Source: an uncultured Shinella sp.
GTDB taxonomy: Bacteria; Pseudomonadota; Alphaproteobacteria; Rhizobiales; Rhizobiaceae
Length of the DNA stretch: 9,239 nt
Assembly: GCA_946481465.1 (NCBI GenBank)
Contig: CAMLOC010000088.1
Span: forward strand, 1 to 9,239
Reading direction: 5' to 3'
Translations under genes and position numbers: made by a program
Notes under the pieces: model-generated
What the model was told of the DNA's origin: nothing
Database searches by the model: none
What the model saw: the letters and a program-made list of their open reading frames with translations, nothing else
Shown here: piece after piece, positions 1-5,177 of the stretch
Position numbering within the stretch: the stretch's first letter is position 1
Layout of the letters: each line of letters begins with the position of its first letter

Positions 1-2
1 CC

Positions 3-938
3 TCCAACCTGATCGAGTTCCAGTTGCTGTTCGGCCTGCTGGTCGGCATATCGACGGCCGCCGTCTTCGCGCCGATGATGGCGGCCGTCACCGGCTGGTT
101 CGAGACGCAGCGCAGCCTCGCCGTGTCGCTGGTCTCGGCCGGCATGGGCATGGCGCCGATGACCATGGCGCCGCTCGCCGCCTGGCTGATCACCAACAAT
201 GACTGGCGCACCTCCATGCTGATCATTGCCGGCGTCGCCGCCGCGCTGATGATCCCGGCGGCGCTTATGGTGCGCCGCCCGCCGGCGCTGGAGCACGCCG
301 CCGCCGACATGGGCGGCGTCCCCGCCGACGCCGCGCCCGACATGACGGTGCGCCAGGCGGTGCGCTCGCCGCAGTTCATCGTGCTGATGCTGGCGAACTT
401 CTTCTGCTGCGCCACCCATTCCGGGCCGATCTTCCACACGGTGAGCTATGCCATCACCTGCGGCATCCCGATGATCGCCGCCGTCTCGATCTACAGCATC
501 GAGGGGCTTGCCGGCATGGGCGGCCGCATCGCCTTCGGCCTTCTCGGCGACCGGTTCGGCGCCAAGCACATCCTGGTGCTCGGCCTCTTCGCGCAGGCCT
601 TCGGCGCGCTCGCCTATGTCTTCACCGGCGGGCTTGCCTCCTTCTATGTCGTGGCGGGCCTGTTCGGCTTCATCTATGCCGGCGTCATGCCGCTCTATGC
701 GGTGATCGCGCGGGAGAATTTTCCGCTGCGCATGATGGGCACCGTCATCGGCGGCACGGCCATGGCCGGCAGCCTCGGCATGGCGCTGGGGCCGGTGGCG
801 GGCGGGATGATCTACGATACCTTTGCCAGCTACACTTGGCTTTATGTCGGCTCCTGGGGCATCGGCCTCGGCGCCTTCCTGATCGCCATGACCTTCAAGC
901 CGGTGCCGCAGCCGCGCGAAGCGCCGGTGGCGGCGTAA
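3..938 (+). CDS. MFS transporter, 3' part (5' end outside window)
   Basis: This is a secondary transporter of the inner membrane; the substrate cannot be read from the sequence. The frame is open from the first full codon at position 3, with no convincing start, so the window holds the last 311 residues of a protein that is probably about 400 aa. Hydrophobic segments alternate with short loops, consistent with roughly TM4 to TM12. The cytoplasmic TM4-TM5 stretch around 97-130 reads GWFETQRSLA, then a Gly/Met-rich helix (SAGMGMAP), as in monocarboxylate/oxalate-formate-like MFS proteins. A second copy of the MFS loop signature (GLLGDRFGAK, about 538-567) lies between TM8 and TM9, after a charged central loop at about 280-350. 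The gene ends in TAA and converges on the small-gene operon at 980. It has no visible link to the ABC cluster. MFS membership is secure; the subfamily is a guess. Confidence 0.9.
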   Translation, partial: SNLIEFQLLFGLLVGISTAAVFAPMMAAVTGWFETQRSLAVSLVSAGMGMAPMTMAPLAAWLITNNDWRTSMLIIAGVAAALMIPAALMVRRPPALEHAAADMGGVPADAAPDMTVRQAVRSPQFIVLMLANFFCCATHSGPIFHTVSYAITCGIPMIAAVSIYSIEGLAGMGGRIAFGLLGDRFGAKHILVLGLFAQAFGALAYVFTGGLASFYVVAGLFGFIYAGVMPLYAVIARENFPLRMMGTVIGGTAMAGSLGMALGPVAGGMIYDTFASYTWLYVGSWGIGLGAFLIAMTFKPVPQPREAPVAA

Positions 939-941
939 ACC

Positions 942-973
942 GGCCCGGCGAGGGCCTCTCACAAGCGCCGGCC
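942..973. terminator. candidate bidirectional terminator hairpin between convergent genes
   Basis: GGCCCGGCG (942-950) pairs with CGCCGGCC (966-973) with one bulged C, around a 15-nt loop. A second short stem, CCGCC/GGCGG (974-978 and 983-987), follows and holds the stop codon of the minus-strand gene in its loop. The hairpins lie just where the MFS gene and the minus-strand operon converge. There is no U-tract on either strand, so intrinsic termination is uncertain. Confidence 0.3.
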
Positions 974-979
974 CCGCCG

Positions 980-1162
980 TCAGGCGGCGCCGGCCGGGTC
1001 TCCGATCGGCATCAGCGCCGGCTTTGTTGCCTGCTCGCGCCGAACCTTCTCGTCCTCGGTCTCCGGCTCGGCGGTGGTGTCCTCGGGTTCCGCGTCGTTC
1101 CGGGGCTTTTCCTCACCCGGGGAAGGGCGCTTCGGGTCGTCTTGCGCGCGTGGGTTCGTCAT
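980..1162 (-). CDS. small acidic, probably disordered protein (60 aa), unknown function
   Basis: I do not recognise a family. The 60-residue product starts MTNPRAQDDPKRP and is dominated by Pro, Glu, Asp, Lys, Arg and Thr, with almost no hydrophobic residues until the last dozen. It is therefore probably intrinsically disordered and cytoplasmic. The ATG at 1162 is preceded by GAGGAGATCGACC, a strong Shine-Dalgarno sequence whose first bases overlap the stop codon of the upstream gene. That is direct evidence for translation and for an operon with the 65-aa gene, only 11 nt away. The frame stays open further upstream, but that extension overlaps the neighbouring gene in another frame and has no ribosome binding site, so I chose the short form. 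Small hydrophilic proteins of this kind are common in rhizobial general stress regulons, which fits the candidate EcfG promoter at 1406-1430. Confidence 0.65.
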   Translation of the reverse strand: MTNPRAQDDPKRPSPGEEKPRNDAEPEDTTAEPETEDEKVRREQATKPALMPIGDPAGAA

Positions 1163-1173
1163 GGTCGATCTCC

Positions 1174-1371
1174 TCAGAAATTCAGGAACTGCGCCGGGTT
1201 CTGGCGGGCGCGCATCAACAGGTCCAGCTCCCGCTTGGACGGGCCGAACTTGTCGTAGAGGCGCTTGGCCTCGTGCAGCGGCAGGTCGTAGGCCGCGCGA
1301 AAGGTTTCTACCGTGTAGCGTTCCCCCGACAGCCTGCGGTGGTCGGGAAAGAGCTTGGATTGGTCCGGCAT
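1174..1371 (-). CDS. conserved-looking small protein (65 aa), unknown function
   Basis: This is a small charged cytoplasmic protein beginning MPDQSKLFPDHRRL. Its middle (EAKRLYDKFGPSKRELDLLM) looks like a short helix-turn-helix-like pair of helices. It faintly resembles the layout of rhizobial DUF3606-type proteins, where a helix is followed by a FG.s..EL segment, but I cannot assign it to that family. I chose the ATG at 1371, about 10 nt after an AGG. A GTG at 1380 would add three residues but sits directly on that AGG. The gene is first in a two-gene operon; its TGA lies 11 nt before the next ATG and overlaps that gene's Shine-Dalgarno sequence. Its start lies about 35 nt downstream of the GGTT of the candidate EcfG promoter, a normal leader length. 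Confidence 0.7.
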   Translation of the reverse strand: MPDQSKLFPDHRRLSGERYTVETFRAAYDLPLHEAKRLYDKFGPSKRELDLLMRARQNPAQFLNF

Positions 1372-1405
1372 AGGGATCACGCCTAATCGTCAGGGACAGG
1401 GCCTC

Positions 1406-1430
1406 AACCGGCAAGGGGGGCGATTGTTCC
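1406..1430 (-). promoter_or_regulatory. candidate EcfG (RpoE2-type) general stress promoter for the small-gene operon
   Basis: Read on the minus strand, GGAAC (1430-1426) is followed by exactly 16 nt and then GGTT (1409-1406). The known alphaproteobacterial EcfG/RpoE2 consensus is GGAAC-N16/17-CGTT, so the match is complete except for one base in the downstream element. Transcription would start near 1400, giving a leader of about 25-30 nt before the ATG at 1371. No good sigma-70 promoter competes in this stretch. The short consensus makes a chance match possible, but orientation, spacing and distance to the gene all fit. Confidence 0.5.
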
Positions 1431-1530
1431 CGCGCGGGCTGGAAAAAATCGGGCGGGCCTCGGCCGGTCCGGCAGGCGCGGAAACTGCCAAAGGAAGCCA
1501 CTCCCATCAGGCGGGATGTGTCCGACGTAG

Positions 1531-1678
1531 ATTGTATACTGAACTATCCGGAAAATTGTATCGTTCGCGGAAATCGCCGACGCGGCTGGGCCTTTTCCGG
1601 CATGGCACGCGCATCTGAAGGCGGCGGAAGCGGCGGTTCATGTCCAATATACATGGCTTCATGCCCATTGTACATTGA
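1531..1678. promoter_or_regulatory. weaker ATTGT-type operator-like sites
   Basis: ATTGTATACTGA (1531-1542), ATTGTATCGTTC (1555-1566) and ATTGTACATTGA (1667-1678) each keep the left arm of the ATTGT-N2-ACAAT pattern seen nearer the gene, but have a degraded right arm. The 9-mer CATTGTACA at 1666-1674 recurs exactly at 1736-1744. A separate CATGT-N7-ACATG inverted repeat lies at 1639-1655. These could be auxiliary operators of one regulator; each alone is weak. Confidence 0.3.
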
Positions 1679-1690
1679 TGATCATGCTGG

Positions 1691-1702
1691 ATTGTCGACA
1701 TT
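1691..1702. promoter_or_regulatory. operator-like palindrome ATTGT-CG-ACATT
   Basis: The 12-mer ATTGTCGACATT is a palindrome with a single mismatched pair; its core TGTCGACA (1693-1700) is perfect. It shares the ATTGT-N2-ACA pattern with the site 46 bp downstream. FadR-subfamily (FCD) GntR regulators commonly bind TTGTATACAA-like palindromes, so a GntR operator is the natural reading. No GntR gene is present in the window. Confidence 0.35.
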
Positions 1703-1717
1703 CACCGTCTGAAACTG

Positions 1718-1746
1718 TTGATGATGATCTTTTTGCATTGTACACA
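1718..1746 (+). promoter_or_regulatory. tentative sigma-70 promoter of the ABC cluster
   Basis: TTGATG (1718-1723) and TACACA (1741-1746) are separated by 17 nt. The -10 element is poor, but it is the best-spaced pair in the AT-rich stretch upstream of the binding protein. It overlaps the operator-like palindrome at 1737-1748, so a bound repressor would block it. This is a positional argument with weak sequence support. Confidence 0.22.
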
Positions 1747-1748
1747 AT
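1737..1748. promoter_or_regulatory. operator-like inverted repeat ATTGT-AC-ACAAT
   Basis: The arms ATTGT and ACAAT are perfectly complementary around a 2-bp centre. This is the best copy of the motif cluster and the closest to the binding-protein gene. The form matches known operators of GntR/FCD regulators (ATTGTATACAAT type). It overlaps the tentative -10 element, which would suit a ligand-released repressor. Confidence 0.45.
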
Positions 1749-1758
1749 AATTGCGATC

Positions 1759-1773
1759 AAGGAGGTCGTGATG
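1759..1773 (+). promoter_or_regulatory. upstream ribosome binding site plus in-frame ATG (alternative start of binding protein)
   Basis: AAGGAGG (1759-1765) is a near-consensus Shine-Dalgarno sequence, 5 nt before an ATG at 1771. That ATG is in frame with the binding protein and would add 21 residues (starting MGWRCWRARRP) before its signal peptide. The stronger-than-usual site makes initiation here plausible, although the product would have an unusually long basic n-region. Confidence 0.4.
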
Positions 1774-1821
1774 GGGTGGCGCTGCTGGAGGGCGCGCCGG
1801 CCGCATCCAACAACACCCAAT

Positions 1822-1830
1822 GGGAGGGGA
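1822..1830 (+). promoter_or_regulatory. ribosome binding site of the ABC substrate-binding protein
   Basis: The purine run GGGAGGGGA lies 3 nt before the ATG at 1834, with its GGAGG core about 5-8 nt away. It supports the start that gives a normal signal peptide directly from the first residue. Confidence 0.6.
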
Positions 1831-1833
1831 AGT

Positions 1834-2853
1834 ATGAAGCAGGCACTTCTTTCGATCTGCGCGGCCGCGCTCGGGCTGGCCATGGCCGGCCAGGCTTCTG
1901 CGGCGAACACGCTCGAAACCGTCAAGGCGCGGGGCAAGCTGGTCTGCGGCGTCTCGCTGGCGACGCCGGGTTTCGCGGCGCCCGACGACAAGGGCCGCAT
2001 GCAGGGCTTCGACGCGGATATCTGCCGCTCGATCGCCGCCGCGGTCTTCGGCGACGGCGACAAGGTCGAGTTCGTCCCGACCAATATCAACACGCGCTTC
2101 CAGGCGCTGCAGTCCGGCGAGATCGACGTCCTGTCGCGCCAGACGACCCACACCTTCTCGCGCGACGCTTCGCTCGGCCTCGATTTCGGCCCGACGGTCT
2201 TCTATGACGGCCAGGGCCTGATGGTGCCGAAGTCGCTCGGCGTCACCAGCGCCAAGGAACTGACGGAAGCGGCGATCTGCACCCTGCCGGGCACCACGAC
2301 GGCGCAGAACATTTCCGACTTCTTCCGCGCCATCAACGGCAAGTTCGAACTGGTCGTCTTCGAAAGCCCGGACGAGAACCGCGCGGCCTTCTATTCCGGC
2401 CGCTGCGAGGCGATCACCTCCGACCGTTCCGACCTCGCCTCGATCCGCGCCGTCGCCAACAACCCGGACGACTACGTGGTCCTGCCGGAAACCATTTCCA
2501 AGGAGCCGCTGGCGCCGGCCTTCCGCCAGAACGATTCCAACTGGGGCGACATCGTTTCCTGGTCGGTCTGGCTGCTGATGGCCGCCGAGGAGAAGGGCAT
2601 CACCCAGGCGAATGTCGACGAGAAGCTGAAGAGCGAGGATCCGGACGTGCAGCGCATGCTCGGCGCCACGGAAGAGCTCGGCAAGATGCTCGGCCTCGAC
2701 AACAAGTGGGGCTACAACATCATCAAGAGCGTCGGCAACTATGGCGAAGTGTTCGAGCGCAATGTCGGCGAGGGCACCAAGCTCGGCTTGACGCGCGGTC
2801 CCAATTCGCTGTGGAACGCCGGCGGCCTGATCTATTCGCCGCCGATCCGCTGA
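1834..2853 (+). CDS. AapJ/BztA-type amino-acid ABC transporter periplasmic substrate-binding protein
   Basis: The 339-aa protein would capture a polar amino acid or related compound in the periplasm and deliver it to the two permeases encoded next. A Sec signal peptide is clear: basic start (MKQ), hydrophobic core at 4-19, and likely cleavage after ASA at 21-23. The mature part follows the AapJ/BztA family throughout: GFDADICRSIAAAVFGD (58-74), RFQALQSGEIDVLSR (88-102), YDGQGLMVP (124-132), GRCEAITSD (189-197), ISKEPLAPA (221-229), VGNYGEVFERNVG (300-312) and the C-terminal GGLIYSPPIR. Length matches the family (about 340). R102 and D197 correspond to residues that in this fold usually contact the ligand carboxylate and amino group. 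The segment after R102 is QTTHT rather than the NTTWT I remember from AapJ, so the ligand may differ from ordinary L-amino acids. The start at 1834 is preferred; a second in-frame start at 1771 also has a good ribosome binding site. Confidence 0.92.
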   Translation: MKQALLSICAAALGLAMAGQASAANTLETVKARGKLVCGVSLATPGFAAPDDKGRMQGFDADICRSIAAAVFGDGDKVEFVPTNINTRFQALQSGEIDVLSRQTTHTFSRDASLGLDFGPTVFYDGQGLMVPKSLGVTSAKELTEAAICTLPGTTTAQNISDFFRAINGKFELVVFESPDENRAAFYSGRCEAITSDRSDLASIRAVANNPDDYVVLPETISKEPLAPAFRQNDSNWGDIVSWSVWLLMAAEEKGITQANVDEKLKSEDPDVQRMLGATEELGKMLGLDNKWGYNIIKSVGNYGEVFERNVGEGTKLGLTRGPNSLWNAGGLIYSPPIR

Positions 2854-2873
2854 TCGCTTCCGGGCGATCGACC

Positions 2874-2901
2874 GGGCGCGCGCATGGCGGTGCGCGCGCC
2901 C
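2874..2901 (+). terminator. strong intercistronic hairpin between binding protein and permease genes
   Basis: GGGCGCGCGCA (2874-2884) and TGCGCGCGCCC (2891-2901) form a perfect 11-bp GC stem around a 6-nt loop. Downstream is CTTCCGCTTTCGATCTTT, pyrimidine-rich but not a true U-run. In ABC operons such a structure after the binding-protein gene commonly protects its mRNA 3' end and lets only part of the transcription continue, so that binding protein outnumbers permease. I read it as a partial terminator or stabiliser, since the permease genes have no other obvious promoter. Confidence 0.7.
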
Positions 2902-2932
2902 TTCCGCTTTCGATCTTTCGCGGTGGGGATCC

Positions 2933-4081
2933 ATGGCTTTCCTGCACGACATGCGCTTTCGCGCCTTCTTCTACCAGGTCGTCGCGATCGGCGCCGTGAT
3001 CCTCGTCGGCTGGACGATGTTCTCGACGGCGAGCGGCAACCTCGCCAAGCAGAACATCGCGACCGGCTTCGATTTCCTCTCGCGGCCCGCCGGCTTCGTC
3101 ATCACCGAGGCGGCCATCGCCTTCGAGGCGACCGATACAGTCGGCCGCGCCATCCTCGTCGGCATCGCCAATACGGTGAAGGTGTCGCTGCTCGCCGCCG
3201 TCTTCGGCACGCTCCTCGGCCTTGCCGTGGGCATCGCGCGCATGTCGCGCAATCCGCTGCTGGCGCGCCTTGCGCTCGTCTATGTCGAGCTTCTGCGCAA
3301 CGTGCCGCTGCTGCTCTACCTCTTTCTGTGGTATTCGCTGATCATCCTCGTCCTGCCGCCGGTCAAGCAGGCGTTGAACCTCCTGCCGGGCGTCTATCTC
3401 TCCAACAGCGGCCTCGTCGTGCCGGCGGCCCTGGTCGAAAGCGGCGGTGGCGCGCTGCTTGCCTGTCTTCTCGGCGGCGCCGTCGCGGCATTTGTCATCC
3501 GCCGGGTTTCCACGCGCAAGCGTGTCGCGACGGGCCGGTCGAACCACGGCGGGCTGGTCGCGCTGGCCGTGCTCGTCGTGCCGGTCCTCGCGCTCTGGCT
3601 TTCCGGCGCCATCGGCATCGCCTGGGATTTCCCGACGGCCGGAAAATTCCGCCTGACGGGCGGGCTGCATGTGCGGCCGGAATTCGTGGCGCTGCTCTTC
3701 GGGCTTGCGCTCAGCGTCTCGGCCAATGTCGCCGAGATCGTGCGCGCCGGCATCCAGGCGGTGAACAAGGGGCAGTGGGAGGCGGCGGCAGCGCTCGGCC
3801 TTGCGCGCGGCAAGACCATGCGGCTCGTCGTGCTGCCGCAGGCGCTGCGCATCATCATCCCGCCGCTCACCAACACCTATCTCACTGTTTTCAAGAACAG
3901 TTCGCTCGCCATCGCCATCGGCTATCCGGACCTCGTCATGGTCTCCAACACGGTGATGAACCAGACCGGCCAGGCGATCGAGACGATCGCGATCTTCATG
4001 GGCGTCTACCTCGCCCTGTCGATCGCCATCTCGCTGCTGATGAACTGGTACAACGCGCATGTCGCGCTGAAGGAGCGCTGA
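2933..4081 (+). CDS. AapQ/BztB-type amino-acid ABC transporter permease
   Basis: This 382-aa inner-membrane protein should form half of the translocation channel. One TM segment lies at about 12-30. After a periplasmic stretch, the conserved permease core begins with AILVGIANTVKVSLLA (73-88) and continues with VELLRNVPLLLYLFLWYS (118-135). The large insertion between core helices (about 145-250, with a TM at 207-227) is typical of the AapQ/BztB group and explains its length beyond the usual 220-residue HisM-type permeases. The cytoplasmic EAA loop that docks the ATPase is intact at 283-310 (EAAAALGL, then LPQALRIIIPP). It is followed by the group signature KNSSLAIAIGYPDL (321-334). The gene lies 79 nt after the binding protein, beyond the GC hairpin, and 1 nt before the second permease, whose Shine-Dalgarno AAGGAG (4070-4075) is inside this gene. 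The ribosome binding site at its own ATG is modest (GGTGGGGAT). Confidence 0.92.
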   Translation: MAFLHDMRFRAFFYQVVAIGAVILVGWTMFSTASGNLAKQNIATGFDFLSRPAGFVITEAAIAFEATDTVGRAILVGIANTVKVSLLAAVFGTLLGLAVGIARMSRNPLLARLALVYVELLRNVPLLLYLFLWYSLIILVLPPVKQALNLLPGVYLSNSGLVVPAALVESGGGALLACLLGGAVAAFVIRRVSTRKRVATGRSNHGGLVALAVLVVPVLALWLSGAIGIAWDFPTAGKFRLTGGLHVRPEFVALLFGLALSVSANVAEIVRAGIQAVNKGQWEAAAALGLARGKTMRLVVLPQALRIIIPPLTNTYLTVFKNSSLAIAIGYPDLVMVSNTVMNQTGQAIETIAIFMGVYLALSIAISLLMNWYNAHVALKER

Positions 4082-4082
4082 T

Positions 4083-5177
4083 ATGGCCGACGTCCAGTCC
4101 CTTGCCCTGGTGCCGCCGCAGCCGGCACCGACCGCCCCGCGCCTCGGCAGGTTCTCCGCCTATTTCGGCACGCCCGGCAACACGGTCGTCAGCGTGCTGT
4201 CCATCGCCGCCATCGTGTTCATCGCCAAGCTCGCCTTCGGCTGGCTGGTGGTCGATGCGGTGTTTTCCGGCAACGGCGAGGCGTGCAAGGCGGCAAGCGG
4301 CGCCTGCTGGCCGTTCGTGGCGCAAAAGCTGCGCTACATGCTGTTCGGCTTCTATCCCTATGACGAACAGTGGCGGCCGATGCTGGCGCTGCTGCTGCTC
4401 TTCGCCGCCTTCCTCTTTTCCATGATGCCGCGCTTCTGGAGCCGGGGCCTGCTTCTCGGCTGGATCCTCGTCGTCCTGCCGGTGCTCTACATCCTCATGG
4501 CCGGCGGCGTTTTCGGCCTCACGCCCGTCGCGACAACGAGTTGGGGCGGCCTGCCGCTTTCCTTCATGCTTTCCTTCGTCGGGCTGACGCTCGCCCTGCC
4601 GCTCGGCATCGTGCTGGCGCTGGCGCGCGCCTCCAACCTGCCGGCGATCCGGGTTCTTGCCGTCGGTTTCATCGAGATCGTGCGCGGCGTGCCGCTGATC
4701 AGCATCCTCTTCATGGCGACGGTCATGCTGCCGCTCTTCATGCCCGAGGGCGTCACCATCGACAAATTGCTGCGCGCGCAGGTGGCGATCATTCTCTTCG
4801 CCTCCGCCTATATCGCCGAGATCGTGCGCGGCGGCCTGCAGGACGTGCCCGCCGGGCAATACGAGGCGGGGTCCTCGCTCGGGCTGCACTACTGGCAGGT
4901 CATGCGCAAGATCGTGCTGCCGCAGGCGCTGAAGAAGGTCATCCCGCCGATGGTCGGCCTGTTCATCGGCTTCTTCCAGGATACGACGCTCGTCACCATC
5001 GTCGGCCTCGTCGATTTCCTCGATACGGTGCGCTCGGCCATCCGCGATCCGGAATGGCAGGGCATCGCCGTGCTGGAAGGCTACCTCGTCGCCGCCGCCG
5101 TCTACTTCACCTTCAGCGCCCTGATGGGCGCCTACAGCCGCTTCCTCGAAAAACATTTCCGGACGACCCATGCCTGA
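4083..5177 (+). CDS. AapM/BztC-type amino-acid ABC transporter permease
   Basis: This 364-aa protein is the partner of the preceding permease in the inner-membrane channel. A Pro-rich cytoplasmic N-terminus (about 1-32) leads to TM segments near 36-58, 100-114 and 121-140. The Cys-containing loop CKAASGACW (68-76) between the first two is a family feature of AapM. The transport core includes GGLPLSFMLSFVGLTLALPLG (155-175), IEIVRGVPLISILFM (197-211) and a complete EAA loop (261-289: EAGSSLGL, LPQALKKVIPP), then QDTTLVTIVGL (299-309). Both permeases keep EAA loops, so they should still bind an ATPase, yet none is encoded here. The gene ends TGA at 5177, overlapping the amidohydrolase start by 8 nt, which suggests translational coupling. 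Confidence 0.92.
   Translation: MADVQSLALVPPQPAPTAPRLGRFSAYFGTPGNTVVSVLSIAAIVFIAKLAFGWLVVDAVFSGNGEACKAASGACWPFVAQKLRYMLFGFYPYDEQWRPMLALLLLFAAFLFSMMPRFWSRGLLLGWILVVLPVLYILMAGGVFGLTPVATTSWGGLPLSFMLSFVGLTLALPLGIVLALARASNLPAIRVLAVGFIEIVRGVPLISILFMATVMLPLFMPEGVTIDKLLRAQVAIILFASAYIAEIVRGGLQDVPAGQYEAGSSLGLHYWQVMRKIVLPQALKKVIPPMVGLFIGFFQDTTLVTIVGLVDFLDTVRSAIRDPEWQGIAVLEGYLVAAAVYFTFSALMGAYSRFLEKHFRTTHA

Larger units (their letters stand above)
1372..1833. other. divergent intergenic regulatory region
   Basis: These 462 bases separate the minus-strand small operon from the plus-strand binding-protein gene. The left part (to about 1520) is GC-rich and holds the candidate EcfG promoter and a CCCGCGCGGG palindrome (1429-1438) overlapping its -35 side. 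From about 1525 to 1760 the region becomes much richer in A and T, with five ATTGT-type motifs and the candidate promoter of the ABC cluster. The last part (1760-1833) is GC-rich again and carries two ribosome binding sites, each followed by an ATG in the frame of the binding protein. Short frames on both strands inside 1507-1712 lack ribosome binding sites and family resemblance, so I call no gene there. Confidence 0.8.

Noticed and set aside
1163..1507. N-terminal extension of the 60-aa minus-strand protein up to 1507
   Set aside because: It would overlap the whole 65-aa gene in another frame and has no ribosome binding site, whereas GAGGAG directly precedes the ATG at 1162.
1507..1712. Two short open frames (64 codons each, one per strand) in the divergent intergenic region
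   Set aside because: No ribosome binding sites, no recognisable protein features, and the region is AT-rich with operator-like repeats, as expected of regulatory DNA.
1675..1833. Start of the binding protein at 1675
   Set aside because: This would place 53 residues before the signal peptide and run through the presumed promoter and operator; starts at 1834 or 1771 have ribosome binding sites.
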